A stretch of 64,000 nucleotides of DNA from Aminobacter sp039907765 (GTDB lineage Bacteria > Pseudomonadota > Alphaproteobacteria > Rhizobiales > Rhizobiaceae), in contig NZ_JARDJI010000006.1 of the NCBI RefSeq assembly GCF_039907765.1, positions 1 to 64,000 on the forward strand. Direction: 5' to 3'. Shown in pieces: positions 33,889 to 43,706 of this stretch (position 1 is the first letter of the stretch; each line of letters opens with the position of its first letter). Under the pieces are notes generated by a model. The model searched no databases. It saw only the letters and a list, made by a program, of their open reading frames with translations, and had not been told where the DNA came from. Made by a program: the position numbers and the translations under genes.

Positions 33889-35505
33889 TCAATGCCTGAA
33901 GTGCCTCACCCCGGTGAAGACCATGGCGATGCCGTGCTCGTCGGCGGCGGCGATGACGTCGTCGTCCCGCATCGAGCCGCCCGGCTGGATGACGGCGGTG
34001 GCGCCCGCCTCGACGGCTGACAGCAGCCCGTCGGCGAAGGGGAAGAAGGCGTCGGAGGCGACCACGGACCCCTTGGTCAGCGGCTCGGCGAGACCGGCTG
34101 CCTCGGCGGCGTCGAGCGCCTTGCGCGCGGCGATGCGGGCCGAATCGACACGGCTCATCTGGCCGGCGCCGACGCCGACTGTGGCGAGGTCGCGTGCATA
34201 GACGATGGCGTTCGACTTGACGTGCTTGGCGACGCGGAAGGCGAACTTCAGGTCCTCCAGCTCGCGCTGGCTGGGCGCGCGCCTGGTGACGACGTTGAGG
34301 TCGAGAGTGTCGACGACCGCGTTGTCGCGCGACTGCACGAGCAGGCCGCCTGCCACCGACTTGACCGCAAGTCCGGCTGCGTGCGGATTGGGAAGGCCGC
34401 CGGTAACCAAGAGGCGCAGGTTCTTCTTGGCGGCGACGATGGCCTGTGCCTCGGGCGTGGCGCCGGGCGCGATGATGACCTCGGTGAAGATCTTGACGAT
34501 CTCCTCGGCGGCCTCGGCGTCGAGGATGCGGTTCAGAGCCACGATGCCGCCGAAGGCCGAGACCGGATCGCAGGCGAGCGCCTTCTCATAGGCTGCCTTC
34601 AGCGTCGCTCCCTCGGCAACGCCGCAGGGGTTGGCGTGCTTGATGATGGCGACCGCAGCCGTGCGGACCGGATCGAACTCGCCGACGAGCTCGAAGGCGG
34701 CGTCGGTGTCGTTGATGTTGTTGTAGGAGAGCTGCTTGCCCTGCAGCTGGGTCGCGGTGGCGACGCCGGGGCGCTTGTCGCCGCTGAGATAGAAGCCGGC
34801 CGACTGGTGTGGGTTCTCGCCGTAGCGCATGACGCTGTCAAGGCGGCCGCCGAAGGCGCGCCAGTCGGGGTTCTCGATCTCGAGCGCGTCGGCGAACCAG
34901 CCGGAGATGGCTGCGTCATAGGCCGCTGTGCGGGCGAAGGCCTTGGCGGCGAGCTTCTTGCGGAAGGCGAGAGGCAGGGCGCCGTTGTTGGCGACGATGG
35001 CGTCGAGCACCTGCTTGTAGTCGGCCGGATCGGTGACGATGGCGACATAGGCGTGGTTCTTGGCCGAGGCGCGCACCATGGCGGGGCCGCCGATGTCGAT
35101 GTTCTCGACGATCGAGGCGTAGTCGCCGCCTGAGTTGCGGACTTCCTCGAAGGGGTAGAGGTTCACCACCACCAGGTCGATGGGCTCGATGCCGTGGGCG
35201 GCCATGGCCGCGGCATGCTCGGGGTCGTCGCGGACGCCGAGCAGCGCGCCATGCACTGAGGGGTGCAGGGTCTTGACGCGGCCATCCATGATTTCCGGGA
35301 AGTTGGTGAGTTCGGAGACGTCACGGACGGCGATGCCTTCGGCGGCGATGCTCCTGGCCGTGCCGCCGGTCGAGACCAGCTCGACGCCGATGTTGGCGAG
35401 GCTCCGGGCGAAATCGATCAGGCCCGTCTTGTCGGAGACCGACAGCAGCGCGCGGCGCACGGGGACGAGATCGGGGGCTGGAATCTTCTTTGACACGACG
35501 GCCAT
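33889..35505 (-). CDS. purH: Bifunctional AICAR formyltransferase/IMP cyclohydrolase
   Basis: 538 residues. The N-terminal MGS-like IMP cyclohydrolase domain (about 15-160) has RRALLSVSDKTGLIDFARSL, ELVSTGGTARSIA and KTLHPSVHGALLG. The C-terminal AICAR transformylase domain contains LRYGENPHQ-like MRYGENPHQSAGFY, QGKQLSYNNINDTDAA, the catalytic IIKHANPCGVA and VASDAFFPFADG. It catalyses the last two steps of IMP synthesis using 10-formyltetrahydrofolate. It is the last gene of a minus-strand series with a heparinase-like gene and rsmB. Confidence 0.97.
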   Translation of the reverse strand: MAVVSKKIPAPDLVPVRRALLSVSDKTGLIDFARSLANIGVELVSTGGTARSIAAEGIAVRDVSELTNFPEIMDGRVKTLHPSVHGALLGVRDDPEHAAAMAAHGIEPIDLVVVNLYPFEEVRNSGGDYASIVENIDIGGPAMVRASAKNHAYVAIVTDPADYKQVLDAIVANNGALPLAFRKKLAAKAFARTAAYDAAISGWFADALEIENPDWRAFGGRLDSVMRYGENPHQSAGFYLSGDKRPGVATATQLQGKQLSYNNINDTDAAFELVGEFDPVRTAAVAIIKHANPCGVAEGATLKAAYEKALACDPVSAFGGIVALNRILDAEAAEEIVKIFTEVIIAPGATPEAQAIVAAKKNLRLLVTGGLPNPHAAGLAVKSVAGGLLVQSRDNAVVDTLDLNVVTRRAPSQRELEDLKFAFRVAKHVKSNAIVYARDLATVGVGAGQMSRVDSARIAARKALDAAEAAGLAEPLTKGSVVASDAFFPFADGLLSAVEAGATAVIQPGGSMRDDDVIAAADEHGIAMVFTGVRHFRH

Positions 35506-35636
35506 GCGAGGGGCCTTTCACGGCTGGGTTGGGAAGATGCGTCTCTCGCGGGCGGCCTAGCACATGAGGCCCGGAAATCAAGGCGCGACCCGTCGCTTCG
35601 GCCGCTTTCCGCCTATGGCGGGCGAGCGGTGTGCGC

Positions 35637-37367
35637 TCAGCCGCGCGGGCTGTCGACCCGGCTGATGATGCGGGTGCGCGAGAACTGCCAATGCACTTCC
35701 GAAATTTCCGAAGCCCGGAAGGACAGCACGATCTGGCGGCTGCGGCGCGGCCCGGCCAGGCCGGCGAAGAAGATCGACTCCTCGACATCGGCCGGCACGT
35801 CGGGCGAGACGAAGACCCAGGTGTCCAGGTCGGGACCGGTCAGCACCAGCCGCTCCTTCTGGTCGCGGAAGAGCTGGACGTCGGGATGGACGTGGAAGCG
35901 GACGACCACAGCCTCGGGGCCGTTGCGCCTCGATTGCGAACCGCCGGAACGAAGGATGCGGTCGCAGCCCGAAAGGATGCTGCCGCCGGCCGAGAGCGAA
36001 ATTTCGCGCTCGTGGTGGAGGCCGAAGCGCTGGGCGTAGCCGTCGTGGCTGGCGATGAAGCCCTGCATGCCGGCCTTGTCGGTGCGCTGGCAGGGCACCG
36101 AGCGCGGTCCGCCGACCAGGGGGCTGCCGAGCAGGTCGCTGAGGCGCTGCGAGTGCGCGAAGCTGGCCGACGAGGTGTCGTTGATGGTGACGGTCGAATG
36201 CGCGGCGGTGGCGCGGGCCAGCGGCCGGAAGTCCGCGACGCCGTAGGTGTCGATGCCGGCATTGACGATATAGTGCTGGCGGCCGGACGACATCTCGAAG
36301 GAGAGACAGCCGGCATGGGCGTGGTTCGACACCTCGACCGGCGGCGGCGTGCCCGTGTCGGCGATGACGGTCGTGCCGCCCATGGACAGGCGCTCGTAGC
36401 CCGAGTGGGTGGCGTGCAGCGGCGGCGAGCCGCCGGTGTCGTCGTGGCGAAGGATCGCCGCGATGCGATCCTGGATCGTAGCGCCCATGCCGTTGAAGCG
36501 GGCCAGGCTTCCGTCCTGGTGGCGGAAGAAGCGCAGCGCCGGCAGCATGCGGTCGACCGCGTGGATCAGTGCGGCCGGCGGCTGCTCCGCCTGGTTGGCG
36601 TAGGTGTGGCGCAACGGCAGAAGGTCGGCCAGGATCTCGAGCACCACCATCGGATTGCGCGACACGTGGCCGCCGTCGGGCAGGATCTGGCGGTCGAGTT
36701 CGTCGGCCAGGTTGCGGGTGGCCGAGCGCAGGGCGGTGGACGGCACGGGCAGCGAAAGCGCGGCGAAGGCAAGCGCTACCCGCGCCCTGAGCCGGTCCTT
36801 GCCGTCGGGCATCTCGCGAGCCATGGAGCGCAGGTAGCGAATCTGCATCGCCAGCGAGCGCAGGAAGGCGCGGTAGAAGGCGAATTCCGCGCCTTGCAGC
36901 ACGACGGACGAATGCTGCAGCCAGGCGATGATGCGCTTGGCGGTGGTCGCCGGCTCCCAGGCGACGCCCGCGATGCGGTTGCCGTGCATGGCGATCCAGT
37001 CGGAGACGAGCGCGCGGGCGTTTGCCGCCGCGAGCTCGGTACCTGCGGCACGCATGTGGCGCAGCCAGCGGAAGCCGTGCAGGCTGCGTTGCCAGCCACG
37101 ATTGGGCACCTCGACGAGGAAGGGCGACTGGCCGCCGGTCTCGACCAGGTGGCCCGAGAGCGGGAAGCGGCCGTAGTAGATCTCGAGCGCGATCTGCGGA
37201 TCGGCGAGGCGCAGGTCGGGAGGGGCGATCAGCACGCGCTCGGGCGTGCGCCCGGAGTAGCGCCAACGATAGATCGGGCCGGCGCGGAGGCGCCGGCGCG
37301 TCTTGCGCCAAAACTCCCTGGCGACGAGCGCCCAAAGGCGCGTCGTGTTGTCCGCCGCGATCGACAT
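35637..37367 (-). CDS. Heparinase II/III family protein
   Basis: 576 residues. The N-terminal alpha-helical toroid domain (about 60-290) includes YYGRFPLSGHLVETGGQSPF and IAWLQHSSVVLQGAEFAFYRAFLRSLAMQIRYL. The C-terminal beta-sheet domain has GYERLSMGGTTVIADTG, the conserved NHAHAGCLSFEMSSGRQHYIVNAGIDTYG (His and Tyr near the proposed active site) and HSTVTINDTSSASF. Related proteins cleave uronic-acid polysaccharides; in rhizobia the substrate is unknown. There is no signal peptide in this reading. The start at 37367 follows GGAGAGAA. It lies between rsmB and purH, an arrangement I recall from related genomes. Confidence 0.92.
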   Translation of the reverse strand: MSIAADNTTRLWALVAREFWRKTRRRLRAGPIYRWRYSGRTPERVLIAPPDLRLADPQIALEIYYGRFPLSGHLVETGGQSPFLVEVPNRGWQRSLHGFRWLRHMRAAGTELAAANARALVSDWIAMHGNRIAGVAWEPATTAKRIIAWLQHSSVVLQGAEFAFYRAFLRSLAMQIRYLRSMAREMPDGKDRLRARVALAFAALSLPVPSTALRSATRNLADELDRQILPDGGHVSRNPMVVLEILADLLPLRHTYANQAEQPPAALIHAVDRMLPALRFFRHQDGSLARFNGMGATIQDRIAAILRHDDTGGSPPLHATHSGYERLSMGGTTVIADTGTPPPVEVSNHAHAGCLSFEMSSGRQHYIVNAGIDTYGVADFRPLARATAAHSTVTINDTSSASFAHSQRLSDLLGSPLVGGPRSVPCQRTDKAGMQGFIASHDGYAQRFGLHHEREISLSAGGSILSGCDRILRSGGSQSRRNGPEAVVVRFHVHPDVQLFRDQKERLVLTGPDLDTWVFVSPDVPADVEESIFFAGLAGPRRSRQIVLSFRASEISEVHWQFSRTRIISRVDSPRG

Positions 37368-37469
37368 TTCTCTCCTGAACACCCAGGCCCGGCCACGTTA
37401 GGTGGTTTCACAGGCGCGCGCGAGAGTGAATTTTGCGTTAACAACCGCTGGATGAATTAGGCCGGCCTT

Positions 37470-38873
37470 TCAGGCCGCGCGGCGGAACCGTGCGGCGAAG
37501 AAGCCATCGAGGCCCGAAATCGCCGGATTGCCGAGATCGAGCCCTGCCGGGGTGGTGCGCAAATAACCCTCGGTTGTGACGAAGGCGGAGATGCCGGGCA
37601 CCTCGTCGGGCCGAATCGGGTCGAGTTCGATCCTGCCGCGGTGGTCGGCGAGGAACGCGGCGACGAGCGCCTCGCCTTCCTCCCGATCGAGCGAGCAGTT
37701 GGAGAAGACGATCGTGCCACCGGGCCTCACGAGCCTGACCGCGCCGTCGAGCAGCTTGCGCTGCACGGTGGCCAGCTTGGCGACGTCTTCAGGCGACTTG
37801 GTCCACAACACGTCGGGATGGCGGCGAACCGTTCCGGTGGAGGAGCAGGGCGCGTCGAGCAAGACTGCGTCGAACAATTCCGCCGGCTCGTAGGCGAGCA
37901 GGTCGGCATTGACCTTCTCGGCGTCGAGGCCGAGCCGGTCGAGGTTGGCGGCAAGGCGGGTCAGCCGGTTCTTCGAGGCTTCGACGGCCGTCACCTGCGC
38001 GCCGGCGAGCGCGAGCTGGGCGGTCTTGCCGCCGGGGGCGGCGCAGAGGTCGGCGACGCGCTTGCCGGCGATGTCGCCGAACAGCCTGGCCGGCAAGGCT
38101 GCCGCGGTGTCCTGCACCCACCACGCGCCGTCGGCAAAGCCCGGCAGGTCCGACACCGGCCCGCCCAGCTTCTCGATGCGGACGGTGCCCGTCGGGAGCA
38201 CGATGCCGCCGAAAGCCTCGGCCCATCGTCCGGGATCGGATTTGACGGTGAAGTCGACGGGCGATTCCAGCCGGTGGGCGGCCAGGATCTTGCTTGCCTG
38301 GTCCTCCCCGTAGGCTGCGACAAGCCGGGCGACGAACCATTCGGGCGCGTCGTCCGTGTCTGCCATCGCCTGCGGCAGTTCGGCATCCTTGGCGCGGGCG
38401 AGCGCCCGCAGCACGCCGTTGACGAGACCGGAAAAACGCACTGTGCGCGGGTCGGACTTGGCGTGGGTGACGGCAAGGTCGACGGCCGCGCTGTCGGGTA
38501 CGTCGAGGAAAAGGATCTGCGCCGCCCCGACATGCAGGATGTGGGAAAGCGCCGTCGCATTGGCCGGCAGCGGCTTTTCCAGTCGGCGCGCGATCAGCTT
38601 CTCGATGGTCAAGCGATGGCGCAGGGCGGTGGCGAGGATGGCGCGCACGAGGCCGCGATCGCGCATGTCCAGCGCCCGGAACTGCGGATGGCCGTGCTCA
38701 TGGTCGGTCAGCCCGTCGAGCGGGGTCCTGGCGTCGATGGTCGCGGCGAGCAGGCGCGCCGCCGCCATGCGCGCAGCCAGGCCGGGGGCATTGGGCGCAG
38801 TGTCCCGTCTCGGCGGCCTCTTGCTACCGGCGTTCGGGCGATGCCGCGGGCGGCCGCGTGTCGCGTCCGTCAC
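37470..38873 (-). CDS. rsmB: RsmB-like 16S rRNA (cytosine-5-)-methyltransferase
   Basis: 467 residues from GTG 38873, which overlaps the htpX stop (GTGA). The N-terminal NusB-like domain covers about 25-170 (ARMAAARLLAATID, RALDMRDRGLVRAILATALRH). The catalytic domain has the SAM motif VADLCAAPGGKTAQLA, the general motif IV LLDAPCSSTGTVRRHPDV with its cysteine, and the nucleophile cysteine in FSNCSLDREEGE. RsmB methylates C967 of 16S rRNA. An N-terminal tail of about 20 basic, Pro/Arg-rich residues precedes the NusB part. Confidence 0.94.
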   Translation of the reverse strand: MTDATRGRPRHRPNAGSKRPPRRDTAPNAPGLAARMAAARLLAATIDARTPLDGLTDHEHGHPQFRALDMRDRGLVRAILATALRHRLTIEKLIARRLEKPLPANATALSHILHVGAAQILFLDVPDSAAVDLAVTHAKSDPRTVRFSGLVNGVLRALARAKDAELPQAMADTDDAPEWFVARLVAAYGEDQASKILAAHRLESPVDFTVKSDPGRWAEAFGGIVLPTGTVRIEKLGGPVSDLPGFADGAWWVQDTAAALPARLFGDIAGKRVADLCAAPGGKTAQLALAGAQVTAVEASKNRLTRLAANLDRLGLDAEKVNADLLAYEPAELFDAVLLDAPCSSTGTVRRHPDVLWTKSPEDVAKLATVQRKLLDGAVRLVRPGGTIVFSNCSLDREEGEALVAAFLADHRGRIELDPIRPDEVPGISAFVTTEGYLRTTPAGLDLGNPAISGLDGFFAARFRRAA

Positions 38874-39880
38874 GACCACGGGCCCTTCGGCCCGGAGGGA
38901 TTGCGGCCCCAGGGACCGGACTGGCGCGGCTGCTCGGGCTGCGGCTGCTCGGCGGGACGACCGCCCCACGGGCCGGCGTCCGAAGGCGCGGCCTGGCTCG
39001 GCTGCGGCTGGGCCTGGCGGGCTGCCGGACGGCCAGCGCCGTCCTGCGCCATCGCCTGCAGCGCGGCGATGCGATTTTCGGTGTTGGGGTGAGTGGAGAA
39101 GAGATTGTCCATGCGCTCGCCGGAAAGCGGATTGATGATGAAGAGCGGCGCCATGGCGGGATTGCGCTCTGCTTCGGGATTGTGGATGCGTTCGACGTTG
39201 CGGGCGATCTTGTCAAGGGCGGATGCGAGCCAGAGCGGGTTGCCGCAGATCTCCGCGCCGCGCCGGTCGGCGGCGTATTCGCGGGTGCGGCTGATCGCCA
39301 TCTGCACCAGCATGGCGGCCAACGGCGCGACGATCATCGCCACCAGCACGCCGACGAAGCCGAGCGGGTTGTTGTTGTCGCGGTTGCCGCCGAAGAAGAA
39401 GGCGAAGTTGCCGAGCATGGAAATGGCGCCGGCGAGCGTCGCGGTGATCGTCATGGTCAATGTGTCGCGGTTCTGCACATGCGCGAGTTCGTGGGCCATG
39501 ACGGCGGCCACTTCCTCGCGGCCGAGACGCTGCAGCAGGCCGGTGGTCGCGGCGACCGCGGCATTGTCGGGATTGCGGCCGGTAGCAAAGGCGTTGGGCT
39601 GCGGATTGTCGATCAGGTAGACCTTGGGCATCGGCAGGCCGGCATTGGCGGCGAGCCCGCGCACGATGGCGTAGTATTCGGGCGCATTGCGCTCGTCGAC
39701 CTCGACGGCGTTGTTCATGCGCAGCACCATCTTGTCGGCGTTCCAGTAGCTGAACAGGTTCATGCCCGCCGCCAGGAAGAAAGCGATGGTCATGCCGCCG
39801 CTGCCGCCGATCAGATAGCCGACGCCCATGAAAAGCGCCGTCATGGTCGCCAGCAGCATCGCCGTTCGCATCATGTTCAT
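38870..39880 (-). CDS. htpX: Membrane zinc metalloprotease HtpX
   Basis: 336 residues. Two N-terminal transmembrane segments (AMLLATMTALFMGVGYLIGG, GMTIAFFLAAGMNLFSYW), then the zinc-binding MAHELAHVQNRD at about residue 130, further membrane segments and the third ligand glutamate in SRTREYAADRRGAEI. The tail after FSTHPNTENRIAALQ is a Pro/Gln/Gly-rich extension of about 55 residues, as in other rhizobial HtpX. It degrades misfolded membrane proteins under heat or envelope stress. The start at 39880 follows GGGAGTTGAC. It overlaps rsmB by 4 bases. Confidence 0.96.
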   Translation of the reverse strand: MNMMRTAMLLATMTALFMGVGYLIGGSGGMTIAFFLAAGMNLFSYWNADKMVLRMNNAVEVDERNAPEYYAIVRGLAANAGLPMPKVYLIDNPQPNAFATGRNPDNAAVAATTGLLQRLGREEVAAVMAHELAHVQNRDTLTMTITATLAGAISMLGNFAFFFGGNRDNNNPLGFVGVLVAMIVAPLAAMLVQMAISRTREYAADRRGAEICGNPLWLASALDKIARNVERIHNPEAERNPAMAPLFIINPLSGERMDNLFSTHPNTENRIAALQAMAQDGAGRPAARQAQPQPSQAAPSDAGPWGGRPAEQPQPEQPRQSGPWGRNPSGPKGPWS

Positions 39881-39979
39881 CGTCAACTCCCGTAGCCGCG
39901 CGGGGGTGCAGATCGCGCCAGCCTTCGCTATATGATGGGAGAGGGCAGGTTCCGTTTCAATCATCTTCACAGGAATCCG

Positions 39980-40192
39980 ATGAACGACTTCAAGCCAGAA
40001 ACCGACGCGGAGACGCCGGCGCCGAAGGAGCTTTCGCCTGCCGCCAAGCGCGCGCTGGCGGAGGCCGAGGCACGGCGCCAAGCCTACAGGGCACAGGAAG
40101 GCAAGGTCGCCAGGGAACTCGGCGGACGCGGCGGCCTCGAGCCGGGACGCTACGGCGACTGGGAGATCAAGGGCCTGACCAGCGACTTCTGA
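39980..40192 (+). CDS. SDHAF4-type (DUF1674) protein
   Basis: 70 residues, with the C-terminal signature GGRGGLEPGRYGDWEIKGLTSDF of the DUF1674 family. The preceding segment (LSPAAKRALAEAEARRQAYRA) is helical and charged. The mitochondrial homologue (SDHAF4/Sdh8) binds flavinylated SdhA and aids assembly of succinate dehydrogenase. The start at 39980 follows AGGAATCCG. It is divergent from htpX and far from any sdh gene in this window. Confidence 0.88.
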   Translation: MNDFKPETDAETPAPKELSPAAKRALAEAEARRQAYRAQEGKVARELGGRGGLEPGRYGDWEIKGLTSDF

Positions 40193-40260
40193 GCATCCGT
40201 TCGGGAACCACCGAAGGTTGTCGTTCGTTTCCCTCGCACATTGTGAAGGAGGGGAAGGCC

Positions 40261-40530
40261 ATGACCAGATCGACAGTCCTTGCGGTGCTCATCGTGGCCC
40301 TTTTCGTGGCCACCCAGGTGCAGGCCCAGACCAAGGAGCCGCCCATCCCGCCTGAGAAATCGCTGAAGCTGTCCGAGATCATCGCCAGGATCGAGCAGCG
40401 CGGCCAGTTCCGCTATGTTTCGGAAGTGGAATGGAACCGCGAAGGCTACTACGACGTGATCTACTACACGACGGACAAGGCCAAGGTCGAAATCAAGATC
40501 GACGTGGTGAGCGGCGAGCCGCGGCTGTAG
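40261..40530 (+). CDS. Small secreted PepSY-domain protein
   Basis: 89 residues. A signal peptide, MTRSTVLAVLIVALFVATQVQA, is cleaved before QTKEPP. The rest is one PepSY domain: LKLSEIIARIEQRGQFRYVSEVEWNREGYYDVIYYTTDKAKVEIKIDVVSGEP. The start at 40261 follows GAAGGAGGGGAAGGCC, a strong ribosome-binding site. PepSY proteins are periplasmic and are thought to modulate proteases or bind peptides. It lies 68 bp after the SDHAF4-type gene. Confidence 0.88.
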   Translation: MTRSTVLAVLIVALFVATQVQAQTKEPPIPPEKSLKLSEIIARIEQRGQFRYVSEVEWNREGYYDVIYYTTDKAKVEIKIDVVSGEPRL

Positions 40531-40645
40531 GCGATTGCCAATCCGGCCGGCACCGAAAAGGGCTATGCGGTCGCGTCGATGCTCGGCGATGGCCTGGTGC
40601 GTGCCCATGCCGGCGGCAGGCGCGAAAGCTGGTGCGGCGAATTCA

Positions 40646-40749
40646 GGGCATTTTCCAGCGCCCTTAGAATCGCGAGGACGCTCCATCTCCTTGTTTGGAT
40701 GCATTCCGGACGGAAAACCGCTTCGCACTGTTCCTGGAATCTGGCTCCA
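40646..40749. repeat. Palindromic intergenic repeat family A, copy 3 (degenerate)
   Basis: About 104 bp matching copies at 81-184 and 13371-13476 through AATCGCGAGGACGCTCCATC, TGCATTCCGGACGGAAAACC and TTCCTGGAATCTGGCTC. The terminal inverted repeat is only partly kept (GGGCATTTTCCA and TGGAATCTGGCTCC). Confidence 0.78.
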
Positions 40750-40753
40750 AGAA

Positions 40754-40789
40754 GAAAGGCCGCCCTTCTTGGCGAAGGAGCGGCCTTTC
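40754..40789. terminator. Strong hairpin, possible terminator
   Basis: Perfect 10-bp stem GAAAGGCCGC (40754-40763) with GCGGCCTTTC (40780-40789), and inner CCTTC/GAAGG pairing around TTGG. There is no T run on the plus strand; on the minus strand it is followed by TTCTTGG. It lies 70 bp after the possible small ORF and could end minus-strand transcripts from acs. Confidence 0.4.
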
Positions 40790-40859
40790 CCGTGTTTCGT
40801 CCGTGGCGCGGCCGTCAGCCGTGATGCCTTGGCATCACTGACCGCACGTCATGCGTAGC

Positions 40860-40928
40860 TCAGGAAGGCTGCTTCCCGAGAAGGCAATCCGCAGAGGCCA
40901 CGTTCAGGAAAACGAAATCACTCGACAT
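40860..40928 (-). CDS. Possible 22-residue ORF with an exceptional ribosome-binding site
   Basis: A short open frame encoding MSSDFVFLNVASADCLLGKQ then PS. Its ATG (40926-40928) is preceded, at 7-base spacing, by AAAGGAGGTGATCC, which is fully complementary to the 3' end of 16S rRNA. No signal peptide, membrane segment or known domain. It lies 131 bp downstream of acs on the same strand. It could be a real small protein or leader peptide, or just a chance frame after a 16S-like tail. The rest of the 40790-41059 gap shows nothing else. Confidence 0.45.
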   Translation of the reverse strand: MSSDFVFLNVASADCLLGKQPS

Positions 40929-41059
40929 CGGATCACCTCCTTTCAGTTCGTTGAACACGGACGCAAAGGTGGGTTGCTTTTGCCGATTGCGCAAGTACCC
41001 AAAAGGCACAGGTCGCATCAATGGTGAGGAAGTCCCCCCGCGCCCTTAGGGAAAAGCCG

Positions 41060-43015
<1,956 letters not shown>

Positions 43016-43323
43016 TTTTCTCCCTTCCTCCCGGAAACGATCCGGCGGTTCCTTGTGGCCGTCGGACGGCGGCGTTGGAGCCGCGTTGGCGCGCATTATT
43101 ATCAATTCGCGCCTCGCCACAATATTAGACCTTGGATTTGGCCGCGGTCATTCCGTAGCGGCAAATCGCCGCCGCTATATAGCTATCAGCAAGGCCCGAG
43201 GTCGAGGGCTAAACTGCTGATTTCTTGGAACTATCATATGCGATTTTCGTTGATTTAGCGGACGGTTAACCATCTTGGCGCAAGCTGTGAGGTGAGGAGC
43301 CGTTCGACACGGAAGGGCTTGCG
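43016..43323. promoter_or_regulatory. Divergent non-coding region between acs and usg
   Basis: 308 bp. It is clearly richer in A and T than the neighbours in two blocks (CATTATTATCAATTC near 43095 and TATATAGCTATCAGC near 43175), consistent with promoters in both directions. AGGGCTTGCG precedes usg. No ORF or repeat found. Confidence 0.35.
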
Positions 43324-43596
43324 ATGCGCGACGCTTCTGAACTGGAATTGATGCTCAAGGGCTACGGCCTGACCACGGCCGAGATACTCTACCGTCTGCC
43401 CGACCATCCGCACCTGCTGCAGACCTATATCTGGCAGGATTACGATCTGGCGCCGAAATTTCCGATCCTGTTCGGCTTCATCGAGTTCTGGCGCGCCAAG
43501 CTCGACGGGCCGCTGCACTCGGTGCACTACACCCACCGCAAGCTGATCGCGCCGAACGAATGGCGCCGGGTGGATGGCGAACTTCTCCTGCATTAG
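43324..43596 (+). CDS. usg: Usg family protein
   Basis: 90 residues with the alphaproteobacterial Usg pattern: LKGYGLTTAEILYRLPDHPHLLQTYIWQDYDLAPKFPILFGFIEFW followed by LHSVHYTHRKLIAPNEWR. The name comes from an ORF beside trpF in Caulobacter (upstream gene); its role is unknown. Here there is no trp gene nearby, so any link to tryptophan synthesis is not supported by context. The protein is soluble and rich in aromatic residues. Confidence 0.9.
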   Translation: MRDASELELMLKGYGLTTAEILYRLPDHPHLLQTYIWQDYDLAPKFPILFGFIEFWRAKLDGPLHSVHYTHRKLIAPNEWRRVDGELLLH

Positions 43597-43706
43597 GTCC
43601 GCGCAGGTCCGAAATCGCCCTTCGTTCAACTCATGAATTTGGCAGATATTGATCCACAACTGTAAATTGTGATATAGCCCGATCGGGGTCAATCGCGGAA
43701 ACCGGC

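Noticed and set aside
40900..40945. GGATCACCTCCTTT read as the 3' end of a 16S rRNA gene
   Set aside because: Sequence upstream shows no further 16S similarity, so it is not an rRNA remnant; the minus-strand ribosome-binding reading is more sensible.
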